DNA from: Urechis unicinctus
Lineage: Eukaryota > Annelida > Polychaeta > Xenopneusta > Urechidae
Assembly: GCA_034190875.2 (NCBI GenBank)
Contig: CM067355.1
Location: 32,748,561-32,812,560, forward strand
DNA length: 64,000 nucleotides
Direction of reading: 5' to 3'
In this document: positions 1 to 13,450 of the stretch, one piece after another
How the letters are laid out: each line of letters starts with the position of its first letter
How positions within the stretch are numbered: position 1 is the stretch's first letter
Program-made: the position numbers and the translations under genes
Notes under the pieces: generated by a model
Told to the model about the DNA's origin: nothing
Seen by the model: only the letters and a program-made list of their open reading frames with translations
Databases searched by the model: none

Positions 1-364
1 TGCTGTCAGCCTCATCTCCGATTCCTGCATCGCACCCAGGACAGGGTCCCTTGCTGTCAGCCTTGTCATCCGGCGATCCTGCATACCTCTTGGGTCAATC
101 GCTGTCAACCTCGTCTACCGGCTATACTGCCTTCCTCCCGGGTCGCGGTCGACAGGGACAATTGCTGTCTGGCTAGTCGTCCAGCGATCCTCAATCCCTC
201 TTGGATTGCAGTAGTTTGGGACAATTTCTGTCAGCCTCGTCTTCTGGCGATCCTGGACTCCTCTTTGGTCATGGTCGTTTGGGCCAATTGCTGTCAGCCT
301 CGTCATCCAGCGATGCTGCTACCCTCAGGGGTCGCCGTCGCTAGGGACGTTTGTTTTCAGCCTC

Positions 365-510
365 ATAACCTGGCGTGATACTTCATTCACGGGTCATTGT
401 CATCTGATTTAAACACGGAGATAAACATATAGGATATGGATCACAAACACATCAAATACACCGTCTACCAGGCCTCACATATCCTGGAAGAAGCGATATC
501 TACAGGCGAA
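365..510 (+). repeat. Non-monomeric spacer in subfamily A, copy 1
   Basis: A stretch of about 145 bp that is not a 63-bp monomer, beginning near aacctggcgtgatacttc and passing through gatttaaacacggagataaa and catcaaatacaccgtctacc before monomers resume. Homologous spacers occur at about 1,015-1,135, 40,620-40,745, 41,160-41,305, 41,793-41,915 and, truncated, 42,484-42,560. The copy at 41,160 is nearly identical to this one. Its regular recurrence makes it part of a composite higher-order unit of about 540-690 bp. Its function is unknown. Confidence 0.8.
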
Positions 511-1014
511 CCTGTATCTCTCTCGGGTCGCGGTCGTTTGGGCCCAATCGCTGCCAGCCTCATCTCCCGGTGATCCTACATCCCTATTGATTCGCGGCCG
601 CATTGGACAATTTCTCGTCGCCCAGCGATCCTATCGCGGTCGTATGAGACAGTTGCTATTTACCTTCTCTTCCAGCAATCCTGCATCCACTGGAGTGGCG
701 GTCGTTCGGGACAATTGCTGTCAGCCTCATCTCCCGATTCCTACCAGGACACGGTCGCTTCGGCCAATAACGGCGATTCAGCAATCCTGCATCCCTCTTG
801 GGTCGTGGTGAATGGAAACAATTGCTGTCGACCTTGTCCAATGGCGATCCTACATCCCTACAGGGTCGCGGACGCTAGGGAAAATTGCCGTCTGCCTCGT
901 CTCCCGGCGATCCTTCATCCCTATTGGTTAACACTAGTCGGGAAAGTTTTCTGCTCATCTTTCCGCAGTCATGCATCCCTCTCAGGTCGCAGTCCTTTGG
1001 AACACTTGTTGTAA

Positions 1015-1135
1015 TCCTCATAACCTATCGATTACACTTAATTCATGCGTCATTGATATTTAATCCGAATATAGAGATAAAAACACATGGAAGTAAAGAA
1101 AATAACAACACGATCTACTAAGCCTCATATATCCT
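1015..1135 (+). repeat. Non-monomeric spacer in subfamily A, copy 2 (diverged)
   Basis: A diverged version of the A-array spacer, sharing the order cataacctatcgattacact, attcatgcgtcattgata, gagataaaaacacatgg and cctcatatatcctggaag with the other copies. It is the last spacer before the interior subfamily B block. No spacer was seen anywhere in the B block. Confidence 0.7.
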
Positions 1136-1194
1136 GGAAGTCATCCTGCATACTTCTTTGCCTGCCTTCGTTTAGAACACTTGATGTAGGCCTC

Positions 1195-3200
1195 ATCTTG
1201 AAGCAATACTTCATCACTCCAGTGTCGCGGCCAATAAAAAAACACCTACTCAAGCCTTATCTCGAAGCAATACTTCATCCCTCATGGGTCACGGCCATTT
1301 CAAACACTTACACAAGCCTTGTATAGAAGCAAAATTTCATCCCTCCGGGGTCGTGGCCATTCCACCCACACAAGCCGTGTCTCCAAGCATTACTTCATCA
1401 CTCGAATGTCGCAGCCATTCCCAAAAAAATACGCAAGCATTGTCCCGAAGCAACACTTCATCGCTTGTAGGTCGCGGCCATTCCAAATCACTTACTCAAG
1501 CCTTCTCACGAAGCAATACTTCATCCCTCGTAGGACGCGGTCATTACAAAACACTTAAACTAGCCTTGTCTCGAAGCAATCATTCATCCCTCGCAGGAAG
1601 AAGTCATTCCAAAACACTAATTAAAGCCTAGTCTAGAAGAAATATTTCATCACTTCTAAGACGCGGCCATTCCAAATCACTAACACAAGCCTTGTCTGGA
1701 AGCAATACTTCATCCCTCGCTGAAAGCAGCCATTCAAAAACACATACTAAAGCCATGCCTCGAAGCAGTACTTAGTCCCTAATAGGAGGCAGCCATTCCA
1801 AAACACTAACACAAGCCTTGTCTGGAAGCAATACTTCATCCCTCGCTGAAAGCAGCCATTCAAAAACACATACTAAAGCCATGCCTCGAAGCAGTACTTA
1901 GTCCCTAAAAGGAGGCAGCCATTCCAAAACACCTACACAAGCCTAGTCTCAAAGCAATACTTCATCCCTTGTGGGTCGCAGCAATCCAAAATAGCATTGC
2001 AATTCTGGTCTCAAAGCAATCATTCATCGCAGGAAACAGCCTGACTCGAAGCAATATTTCATCCCTCGAAGGTTGCGGCCATTCCAAAACACCTAAACTT
2101 GCATCGTCTCGAAGCAATACTTCATCATTAATATGAGGCAGCCATTCCTAAACACTTACACAAACATTAACACAAGCTTTGTCTCTAAGCAATATTTCAT
2201 ACCTCATAGGTTGCGGTCATTCCAAAACACCAACACATGCCTCGTCTCGAAGCAATACTTTATACCTCTTAGGTAGCGGCCATTCCAAATCACTAACACA
2301 AGCATTGTCTCGAAGAAATACTTCATCCCTCGTAGATTGCGGCCATTCCAAATCACTTACACAAGCATTGTCTCGAAGCAATACTTCATCCCTCGTAGAT
2401 TGCGGCCATTCCAAATCACTTACACAAGCATTGTCTCGAAGAAATACTTCATCCCTCGCTGAAAGCAGCCATTCAAAAACACATACTATAGCCATGCCTC
2501 GAAGCAGTACTTAGTCCCTAATAGGAGGCAGCCATTCCAAAACACCTACACAAGCCTAGTCTCGAAACAATACATCATCCCTCGGTGGTTGCTGCAAATC
2601 CAAATCACCAACACAAGCCTCGTTTCGAAGCAATACTTAATACCTCAAAGGTCGCGGCCGTTCCCAATTACTTACACAAACCTTGTCTCAAAGCAATACT
2701 TCATCCCTTGTGGGTCGCAGCCATTCCAAAATAGCATTGCAATTCTGGTCTCGAAGCAATCATTCATCGCAGGAAACAGCCTGACTCGAAGCAATATTTC
2801 ATCCCTCGAAGGTTGCGGCCATTTCAAAACACCTAAACTTGCCTCGTCTCGAAGCAATACTTCATCCCCCGTGGGTCGCAGCGATTCCAAATCAATTACA
2901 CAAGCCTTGACTCGAAGCAATACTTCATCCTGAATAGGAGGCAGCCGTTCCAAAACACTTACACAAGCCTTGTCTCGAAGCATTACTTCATCCCTCGCTG
3001 GAATCAGCTATACCAAAACACTTACTAAAGCATTATCTCGAAGCAATACTTCATCCCTCGTAGGTCGCGGCCATTCCAAATCATTGACACAAGCCTTGTC
3101 TCGAAGCAATACTTCATCCTGAATAGGAGGCAGCCGTTCCAAAACACTTACACAAGCCTTGTCTCGAAGCATTACTTCATCCCTCGAATATCATATCGCG
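1195..3200 (+). repeat. Subfamily B block related to the ~1.53-kb higher-order repeat, left end
   Basis: The order of variant monomers here (for example ttagtccctaataggagg near 2,510, then cctcggtggttgctgc near 2,580, then acttaatacctcaaaggtcg near 2,635) matches the 28-32 kb block and the 38.8-40.5 kb block rather than the 2.05-kb pattern in between. Within the block, monomers near 1,690-1,910 are locally duplicated: the pair with ttagtccctaataggagg and ttagtccctaaaaggagg recurs about 125 bp apart. The B array therefore begins and ends with the same higher-order type. Confidence 0.6.
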
Positions 3201-6200
3201 CCCATTCCAAATCACTAACAAAAGTCTTGCTTCCAAGCAATACTTCATCCCTTGTGGGTTGCGGCCATTTCAAAATCACTTACACAAACCTTGTGTCGAA
3301 GCAATACTTCATCCCTAGTAGGAGGCAGCCATTCCTAAACACTTACACAAACCTTGTCTCGAAGCAATACTGCCTCCTTCGTATGTCCCGGCCATTACAA
3401 ACACCTACAAAAGCCTAATCCCAAAGCAATACTTCATCCCTCGTAGGTTGCGGCCTTTCCAAAACACCTACACAAGCCTTGTCTCGAAGCAATACTTCAT
3501 CCATCGTAGGAGACGGCCATTACAAATCACTAACACAAGCCTTGCTTCCAAGCAATACTTCATCCCTTGTGGGTCGCAGCCATTCCAAAATAGCATTGCA
3601 ATTCTGGTCTCGAAGCAATCATTCATCCATCGCAGGAAGCAGCCTGACTCGAAGCAACACTTCATCCCTCGTAGGTTGCGGCAATTCCAAAAAAACCAAA
3701 ACTAGCCTCGTCTCGAAGCAGTACTTCATCCCCCCCCCTGGGTCGTAGCGATTCCAAATCACTAACACAAGTCTTGCTTCCAAGCAATACTTCATCCCTC
3801 GTGGGTGGCGGCCATTACGAATAAGCTACACAAGCCTAGTCTCGAAGCAATACTTCATCCCTGGCTGGAAGCAGCTATTCCAAATCACTTACACAAGCCT
3901 TGTCTCGAAGCAATACTTCATCCCTCGCTGGAAGCAGACATTCCAAAACATTACTAAACCCTTGTCTTGAAGCAATACTTCATCCCTGATAGGAGGCAGC
4001 TATTCAAAAACACTTACTCAAGCCTTGTCTCGAAGCATTACTTCATCCCTCGAATATCGCGGCTATTCCAAATCACAAACACAAGTCTTGCTTCCAAGCA
4101 ATAATTCATCCCTTGTAGGTTGCTGCAGATTTCAAAACACCAACACATGCCTCGTCTCGAAGCAATACTTCATACCTCATAGGTAGCGGCCATTCCAAAT
4201 CACTTACACAAGCCTTGCTTCCAAGCAATACTTCATCCTTCGTAGATCGCGGTCATTCCAAATCACTTACACATGCCTCGTCTCAAAGCAATACTTCATA
4301 CCTCATAGGTAGCGGCCATTCCAAATCACTAACACTAGCCTTGTCTCGAAGCAATACTTCATCCTTCGTAGATCGCGGCCATTCCAAATCACTTACACAA
4401 GCCCTGTCTGGAAGCACTATTTCATCCCTCTCTTGAAGCAGCCATTTCAAATCACTGACACAAGCATTGTCTCGAAGAAATACTTCATCCCTCGTAGATT
4501 GCGGCCATTCCAAAACACTTACTAAAGCATTGTCTCGAAGCAATACTTCATCCCTCGTAGGTCGCGACCATTCCAAATCACTAACACAAGCCTTGTCTCG
4601 AAGCAATACTTCATCCTGAATAGGGGGCAGCCGTTCCAAAACACTTACACAAGCCTTGTCTCGAAGCATTACTTCATCCCTCGAATATCGCGCCCATTCC
4701 AAATCACAAACACAAGTCTTGCTTCCAAGCAATAATTCATCCCTTGTAGGTTGCTGCAGATTTCAAAACACCAACACATGCCTCGTCTCGAAGCAATACT
4801 TCATACCTCATAGGTAGCGGCCATTCCAAATCACTTACACAAGCCTTGCTTCCAAGCAATACTTCATCCTTCGTAGATCGCGGTCATTCCAAATCACTTA
4901 CACATGCCTCGTCTCAAAGCAATACTTCATACCTCATAGGTAGCGGCCATTCCAAATCACTAACACTAGCCTTGTCTCGAAGCAATACTTCATCCATCGT
5001 AGGTGACGGCCATTACAAATCACTAACACAAACCTTGCTTCCAAACAATACTTCATCCCTTGTGGGTCGCAGCCATTCCAAAATAGCATTGCAATTCTGG
5101 TCTCGAAGCAATCATTCATCCATCGCAGGATGCAGCCTGACTCGAAGCAACACTTCATCCCTCGTAGGTTGCGGCAATTCCAAAACACCAAAACTAGCCT
5201 CGTCTCGAAGCAATACTTCATCCCCCCTGGGTCGTAGCGATTCCAAATCACTAACACAAGTCTTGCTTCCAAGCAATACTTCATCCCTCGTGGGTGGCGG
5301 CCATTACGAATAAGCTACACAAGCCTAGTCTCGAAGCAATACTTCATCCTGAATAGGAGGCAGCCGTTCCAAAACACTTACACAAGCCTTGTCTCGAAGC
5401 ATTACTTCATCCCTCGCTGGAATCAGCTATACCAAAACACTTACTAAAGCATTATCTCGAAGCAATACTTCATCCCTCGTAGGTCGCGGCCATTCCAAAT
5501 CATTGACACAAGCCTTGTCTCGAAGCAATACTTCATCCTGAATAGGAGGCAGCCGTTCCAAAACACTTACACAAGCCTTGTCTCGAAGCATTACTTCATC
5601 CCTCGAATATCATATCGCACCCATTCCAAATCACTAACAAAAGTCTTGCTTCCAAGCAATACTTCATCCCTTGTGGGTTGCGGCCATTTCAAAATCACTT
5701 ACACAAACCTTGTGTCGAAGCAATACTTCATCCCTAGTAGGAGGCAGCCATTCCTAAACACTTACACAAACCTTGTCTCGAAGCAATACTGCCTCCTTCG
5801 TATGTCCCGGCCATTACAAACACCTACAAAAGCCTAATCCCAAAGCAATACTTCATCCCTCGTAGGTTGCGGCCTTTCCAAAACACCTACACAAGCCTTG
5901 TCTCGAAGCAATACTTCATCCATCGTAGGTGACGGCCATTACAAATCACTAACACAAGCCTTGCTTCCAAGCAATACTTCATCCCTTGTGGGTCGCAGCC
6001 ATTCCAAAATAGCATTGCAATTCTGGTCTCGAAGCAATCATTCATACCTCATAGGTAGCGGCCATTCCAAATCACTTACACAAGCCTTGCTTCCAAGCAA
6101 TACTTCATCCTTCGTAGATCGCGGTCATTCCAAATCACTTACACATGCCTCGTCTCAAAGCAATACTTCATACCTCATAGGTAGCGGCCATTCCAAATCA

Positions 6201-9200
6201 CTAACACTAGCCTTGTCTCGAAGCAATACTTCATCCTTCGTAGATCGCGGCCATTCCAAATCACTTACACAAGCCCTGTCTGGAAGCACTATTTCATCCC
6301 TCTCTTGAAGCAGCCATTTCAAATCACTTACACAAGCATAGTCCCGAAGCAATACTTCATCTCTCGCTGAAAGCAGCCATTCAAAAACACATACTAAAGC
6401 CATGCCTCGAAGCAGTACTTAGTCCATAATAGGAGGCAGCCATTCCAAAACACTTACACAAGCCATGTCTCGAAGCAATATTTCATCCCTCGTAGGTTGC
6501 GGCCTTTCCAAAACACCTAAACTTGCCTAGTCTCGAAACAATACTTCATCCCCCGTGGGTCGCGGCAATTCCAAATCACTAACACAAGCCTTGCTTACAA
6601 GTAATACTTCATCCCTTGTGGGTCGCAGCCATTTAAAATAACTATGCAATCCTCGTCTCTAAGCAATACTTCATCCCTGGCTGGAAGCAGCCATTCCAAA
6701 TCAATTACTAAAGCCATGCCTCGAAGCAATACTTAGTGCCGAATAGGAGGCAGCCATTCCAAAACACTTACACAAGCCTTGTCTCGAAGAAATATTTCAT
6801 CCCTCGTTGGTTGCTGCAAATCCAAAACACTTACACAAGCCTTGTTTCGAAGCAATACGTCATCCCTCGTAGGTCGCGGCCATTCCAAATCAATTACACA
6901 AGCCTTGTCTCGAAGCAATACTTCATCCCTCGCTGGAATCAGCTATACCAAAACACTTACTAAAGCATTGTCTCGAAGCAATACTTCATCCCTCGTAGGT
7001 CGCGACCATTCCAAATCACTAACACAAGCCTTGTCTCGAAGCAATACTTCATCCCGAATAGGGGGCAGCCGTTCCAAAACATTTACACAAGCCTTGTCTC
7101 GAAGCATTACTTCATCCCTCGAATATCGCGCCCATTCCAAATCACTAACAAAAGTCTTGCTTCCATGCAATACTTCATCCCTTGTGGGTCGCGGCCATTT
7201 CAAAAACACTTACACAAACCTTGTCTCGAAGCAATACTTCATCCCTAGTAGGAGGCAGCCATTCCTAAACACTTACACAAACCTTGTCTCGAAGCAATAC
7301 TGCCTCCTTCGTATGTCCCGGCCATTACAAAACACCTACAAAAGCCTAATCCCAAAGCAATACTTAATCCCTCGAATGTCACGGCCTTCCCAAAACACCT
7401 ACACAAGCCTTGTCTCGAAGCAATACTTCATCCATCGTAGGTGACGGCCATTACAAATCACTAACACAAACCTTGCTTCCAAACAATACTTCATCCCTTG
7501 TGGGTCGCAGCCATTCCAAAATAGCATTGCAATTCTGGTCTCGAAGCAATCATTCATCCATCGCAGGAAGCAGCCTGACTCGAATCAACACTTCATCCCT
7601 CGTAGGTTGCGGCAATTCCAAAACACCAAAACTAGCCTCGTCTCGAAGCAATACTTCATCCCCCCTGGGTCGTAGCGATTCCAAATCACTAACACAAGTC
7701 TTGCTTCCAATCAATACTTCATCCCTCGTGGGTGGCGGCCATTATGAATAAGCTACACAAGCCTTGTCTCGAAGCAATACTTCATCCTGAATAGGAGGCA
7801 GCCGTTCCAAAACACTTACACAAGCCTTGTCTCGAAGCATTACTTCATCCCTCGAATATCATATCGCGCCCATTCCAAATCACTAACAAAAGTCTTGCTT
7901 CCAAGCAATACTTCATCCCTTGTGGGTTGCGGCCATTTCAAAATCACTTACACAAACCTTGTGTCGAAGCAATACTTCATCCCTAGTAGGAGGCAGCCAT
8001 TCCTAAACACTTACACAAACCTTGTCTCGAAGCAATACTGCCTCCTTCGTATGTCCCGGCCATTACAAACACCTACAAAAGCCTAATCCCAAAGCAATAC
8101 TTCATCCCTCGTAGGTTGCGGCCTTTCCAAAACACCTACACAAGCCTTGTCTCGAAGCAATACTTCATCCATCGTAGGTGACGGCCATTACAAATCACTT
8201 ACACAAGCCCTGTCTGGAAGCACTATTTCATCCCTCTCTTGAAGCAGCCATTTCAAATCACTTACACAAGCATAGTCTCGAAGCAATACTTCATCTCTCG
8301 CTTAGAGCAGCCATTCAAAAACACATACTAAAGCCATGCCTCGAAGCAGTACTTAGTCTATAATAGGAGGCAGCCATTCCAAAACACTTACACAAGCCAT
8401 GTCTCGAAGCAATATTTCATCCGTCGTAGGTTGCGGCCTTTCCAAAACACCTAAACTTGCCTAGTCTCGAAGCAATACTTCATCCCCCGTGGGTCGCGGC
8501 GATTCCAAATCACTGACACAAGCCTTGCTTACAAGTAATACTTCATCCCTTGTGGGTCGCGGCCATTTCAAAATAACAATGCAATCCTCGTCTCGAAGCA
8601 ATACTTCATCCCTGGCTGGAAGCAGCCATTCAAAATCAATTACTAAAGCCATGCCTCGAAGCAATACTTAGTGCCGAATAGGAGGCAGCCATTCCAAAAC
8701 ACTTACACAAGCCTTGTCCCGAAGAAATACTTCATCCCTCGTTGGTTGCTGCAAATCCAAAACACCAACACAAGCCTTGTTTCGAAGCAATACGTCATCC
8801 CTCGTAGGTCGCGGCCATTCCAAATCAATTACACAAGCCTTGTCTCGAAGCAATACTTCATCCCTCGCTGGAATCAGCTATACCAAAACACTTACTAAAG
8901 CATTGTCTCGAAGCAATACTTCATCCCTCGTAGGTCGCGACCATTCCAAATCACTAACACAAGCCTTGTCTCGAAGCAATACTTCATCCCGAATAGGGGG
9001 CAGCCGTTCCAAAACACTTACACAAGCCTTGTCTCGAAGCATTACTTCATCCCTCGAATATCGCGCTCATTCCAAATCACTAACAAAAGTCTTGCTTCGA
9101 TGCAATACTTCATCCCTGTGGGTCGCGGCCCATTTCAAAAACACTTACACAAACCTTGTCTCAAAGCAATACTTCATCCCTTGTGGGTCGCAGCAATCCA

Positions 9201-11580
9201 AAATAGCATTGCAATTCTGGTCTCGAAGCAATCATTCATCGCAGGAAACAGCCTGACTCGAAGCAATATTTCATCCCTCGTAGGTTGCGGCCTTTCCAAA
9301 ACACCTAAACTTGCCTAGTCTCGAAGCAATACTTCATCCCCCGTGGGTCGCGGCGATTCCAAATCACTGACACAAGCCTTGCTTACAAGTAATACTTCAT
9401 CCCTTGTGGGTCGCGGCCATTTCAAAATAACAATGCAATCCTCGTCTCGAAGCAATACTTCATCCCTGGCTGGAAGCAGCCATTCAAAATCAATTACTAA
9501 AGCCATGCCTCGAAGCAATACTTAGTGCCGAATAGGAGGCAGCCATTCCAAAACACTTACACAAGCCTTGTCCCGAAGAAATACTTCATCCCTCGTTGGT
9601 TGCTGCAAATCCAAAACACCAACACAAGCCTTGTTTCGAAGCAATACGTCATCCCTCGTAGGTCGCGGCCATTCCAAATCAATTACACAAGCCTTGTCTC
9701 GAAGCAATACTTCATCCCTCGCTGGAATCAGCTATACCAAAACACTTACTAAAGCATTGTCTCGAAGCAATACTTCATCCCTCGTAGGTCGCGACCATTC
9801 CAAATCACTAACACAAGCCTTGTCTCGAAGCAATACTTCATCCTGAATAGGGGGCAGCCGTTCCAAAACACTTACACAAGCCTTGTCTCGAAGCATTACT
9901 TCATCCCTCGAATATCGCGCCCCATTCCAAATCACAAACACAAGTCTTGCTTCCAAGCAATACTTCATCCCTTGTAGGTTGCTGCAGATTTCAAAAACAC
10001 CAACACATGCCTCGTCTCGAAGCAATACTTCATACCTCATAGGTAGCGCAGCCATTCCAAATCACTTACACAAGCCTTGCTTCCAAGCAATACTTCATCC
10101 TTCGTAGATCGCGGTCCATTCCAAATCACTTACACATGCCTCGTCTCAAAGCAATACTTCATACCTCATAGGTAGCGGCCATTCCAAATCACTAACACTA
10201 GCCTTGTCTCGAAGCAATACTTCATCCATCGTAGGTGACGGCCATTACAAATCACTAACACAAACCTTGCTTCCAAACAATACTTCATCCCTTGTGGGTC
10301 GCAGCCATTCCAAAATAGCATTGCAATTCTGGTCTCGAAGCAATCATTCATCCATCGCAGGAAGCAGCCTGACTCGAAGCAACACTTCATCCCTCGTAGG
10401 TTGCGGCAATTCCAAAACACCAAAACTAGCCTCGTCTCGAAGCAATACTTCATCCCCCCTGGGTCGTAGCGATTCCAAATCACTAACACAAGTCTTGCTT
10501 CCAAGCAATACTTCATCCCTCGTGGGTGGCGGCCATTACGAATAAGCTACACAAGCCTAGTCTCGAAGCAATACTTCATCCCTGGCTGGAAGCAGCTATT
10601 CCAAATCACTTACACAAGCCTTGTCTCGAAGCAATACTTCATCCCTCGCTGGAAGCAGACATTCCAAAACATTACTAAACCCTTGTCTTGAAGCAATACT
10701 TCATCCCTGATAGGAGGCAGCTATTCAAAAACACTTACTCAAGCCTTGTCTCGAAGCATTACTTCATCCCTCGAATATCGCGGCTATTCCAAATCACAAA
10801 CACAAGTCTTGCTTCCAAGCAATAATTCATCCCTTGTAGGTTGCTGCAGATTTCAAAACACCAACACATGCCTCGTCTCGAAGCAATACTTCATACCTCA
10901 TAGGTAGCGGCCATTCCAAATCACTTACACAAGCCTTGCTTCCAAGCAATACTTCATCCTTCGTAGATCGCGGTCATTCCAAATCACTTACACATGCCTC
11001 GTCTCAAAGCAATACTTCATACCTCATAGGTAGCGACCATTCCAAATCACTAACACTAGCCTTGTCTCGAAGCAATACTTCATCCTTCGTAGATCGCGGC
11101 CATTCCAAATCACTTACACAAGCCCTGTCTGGAAGCACTATTTCATCCCTCTCTGGAAGCAGCCATTTCAAATCACTTACACAAGCATAGTCTCGAAGCA
11201 ATACTTCATCTCTCGCTGAAAGCAGCCATTCAAAAACACATACTAAAGCCATGCCTCGAAGCAGTACTTAGTCCATAATAGGAGGCAGCCATTCCAAAAC
11301 ACTTACACAAGCCATGTCTCGAAGCAATATTTCATCCCTCGTAGGTTGCGGCCTTTCCAAAACACCTAAACTTGCCTAGTCTCGAAGCAATACTTCATCC
11401 CCCGTGGGTCGCGGCGATTCCAAATCACTGACACAAGCCTTGCTTACAAGTAATACTTCATCCCTTGTGGGTCGCGGCCATTTCAAAATAACAATGCAAT
11501 CCTCGTCTCGAAGCAATACTTCATCCCTGGCTGGAAGCAGCCATTCAAAATCAATTACTAAAGCCATGCCTCGAAGCAAT
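3200..11580 (+). repeat. Subfamily B mosaic of ~2-kb higher-order repeat segments
   Basis: Diagnostic monomers recur at uneven offsets. A run starting near 4,215 repeats near 4,846 (631 bp, about ten monomers). A run near 3,227 repeats at 5,646 and 7,895 (2,419 and 2,249 bp). The gtgccgaataggaggcagcc monomer lies near 6,736, 8,671, 9,525 and 11,586, giving offsets 1,935, 854 and 2,061 bp. The mixture of offsets indicates successive unequal exchanges of different sizes rather than one clean higher-order unit. All monomers keep the same orientation. Confidence 0.7.
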
Positions 11581-12199
11581 ACTTAGTGCCGAATAGGAGG
11601 CAGCCATTCCAAAACACTTACACAAGCCTTGTCCCGAAGAAATACTTCATCCCTCGTTGGTTGCTGCAAATCCAAAACACCAACACAAGCCTTGTTTCGA
11701 AGCAATACGTCATCCCTCGTAGGTCGCGGCCATTCCAAATCAATTACACAAGCCTTGTCTCGAAGCAATACTTCATCCCTCGCTGGAATCAGCTATACCA
11801 AAACACTTACTAAAGCATTGTCTCGAAGCAATACTTCATCCCTCGTAGGTCGCGACCATTCCAAATCACTAACACAAGCCTTGTCTCGAAGCAATACTTC
11901 ATCCTGAATAGGGGGCAGCCGTTCCAAAACACTTACACAAGCCTTGTCTCGAAGCATTACTTCATCCCTCGAATATCGCGCCCATTCCAAATCACAAACA
12001 CAAGTCTTGCTTCCAAGCAATAATTCATCCCTTGTAGGTTGCTGCAGATTTCAAAACACCAACACACACAAGCCTCGTCTCGAAGCAATACTTCATACCT
12101 CATAGGTAGCGGCCATTCCAAATCACTTACACAAGCCTTGCTTCCAAGCAATACTTCATCCTTCGTAGATCGCGGCCATTCCAAATCACTTACACAAGC

Positions 12200-13450
12200 C
12201 TCGTCTCAAAGCAATACTTCATACCCTCATAGGTAGCGGCCATTCCAAATCACTAACACTAGCCTTGTCTCGAAGCAATACTTCATCCATCGAAGCAATC
12301 ACTAACATCCTTCCAAACAATACTTCATCCCTTGTGGGTCGCAGCCATTCCAAAACACTAACACAAATTCTGGTCTCGAAGCAATACTTCATCCCTCGCA
12401 GGAGGTGCTGCATCGAAAAAACACATCCCTCAAGGTTGCCTTGTCTCGAACACCAAAACTTCGTCTCGAAGCAATATCCCCCCTGGGTCGTAGCGATTCC
12501 AAATCATTCACTTCATCCCTCGTAATTACGAATAACACAAGCCTAGTCTCGAAGCAATACTTCATCCCTGGCTGGAAGCAGCTATTCCAAAACACTTACA
12601 CAAGCCTTGTCTCGAAGCAATACTTCATCCCTCGTGGGAAGCAGCCATTCCAAAACATTACACTTACAATCATTCAAAAACCTACTCAAGCCTTGTCTCG
12701 AAGCATTACTTCATCCGAAGCAATTCTACCCTTCATTCCTTCGTCGAAGCAATACTTCATCCCTCATAGGTCGGCCAGCCATTCCAAATCACTTACACAA
12801 GCCTTGTCTCGAAGCAATACTTCATCCCGCCATCATAGGTAGCGGCCATTCCAAATCACTTACACAAGCCTTGCTCTCGAAGCAATACTTCATCCCTCGT
12901 GGAAGCGGCCATTCCAAATCACTTACACAAGCCTTGTCTCGAAGCAATACTTCATCCCTCGAATCGCAATACATTCCAAATCACTTACACAAGCCTTGTC
13001 TCGAAGCAATACTTCATCCCTCTCTAGAAGCAGCCATTCCAAATCACTTACACAAGCCTTGTCTCGAAGCAATACTTCATCCCTCGTAGGAGGCAGCCAT
13101 TCCAAAAACACATACTAAAGCCTATGTCTCGAAGCAATACTTCATCCATCGCTCGGAGGCAGCCATTCCAAAACACTTACACAAGCCTTGTCTCGAAGCA
13201 ATACTTCATCCCTCGTAGGTTGCGGCTTTCCAAAACACCTAAACTTGCCTAGTCTCGAAGCAATACTTCATCCCCCGTGGGTCGCGGCAATTCCAAATCA
13301 CTAACACAAGCCTTGCTTACAAGCAATACTTCATCCCTTGTAGGTGCGGCCATCGCAGCCATTTAAAATAACTATGCAATCCTCGTCTCGAAAGCAATAC
13401 TTCATCCCTGGCTGGAAGCAGCCATTCCAAATCACTTACTAAAGCCATGC
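12200..13450 (+). repeat. Disturbed zone 1 in subfamily B (indel-rich, consensus-like monomers)
   Basis: Between about 12,290 and 12,760 monomers are truncated and fused (for example atcgaagcaatcactaacat near 12,290). From about 12,780 to 13,100 five successive monomers are nearly identical to the general consensus instead of showing the expected ordered variants. The higher-order unit spanning this zone is about 160-190 bp shorter than its neighbours. Either a true rearrangement or an assembly consensus of collapsed copies would look like this; I favour the artefact. Confidence 0.6.

Larger units (their letters stand above)
1..1195 (+). repeat. 63-bp satellite, subfamily A, left edge of the array
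   Basis: Tandem monomers of 63 bp (with small indels) run from the first base, so the array continues beyond the left end of the window. Recognisable blocks are GCGATCCTGCATCCCTC, then GGTCGCGGTCGTTTGGGACA, then TTGCTGTCAGCCTCGTC. Neighbouring monomers differ visibly from each other, which fits an old, slowly homogenised subfamily. Two non-monomeric spacers interrupt the run, at about 365-510 and 1,015-1,135. The last monomer, about 1,138-1,200, is a hybrid: it starts A-like (tcatcctgcatacttc) and runs into the interior type (gaagcaatacttcatc). The segment from about 230 to 620 is nearly identical to about 41,026-41,416 on the far side of the array, offset about 40,796 bp. No protein is proposed: stop-free frames here follow from the 63-bp period. 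Confidence 0.9.
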
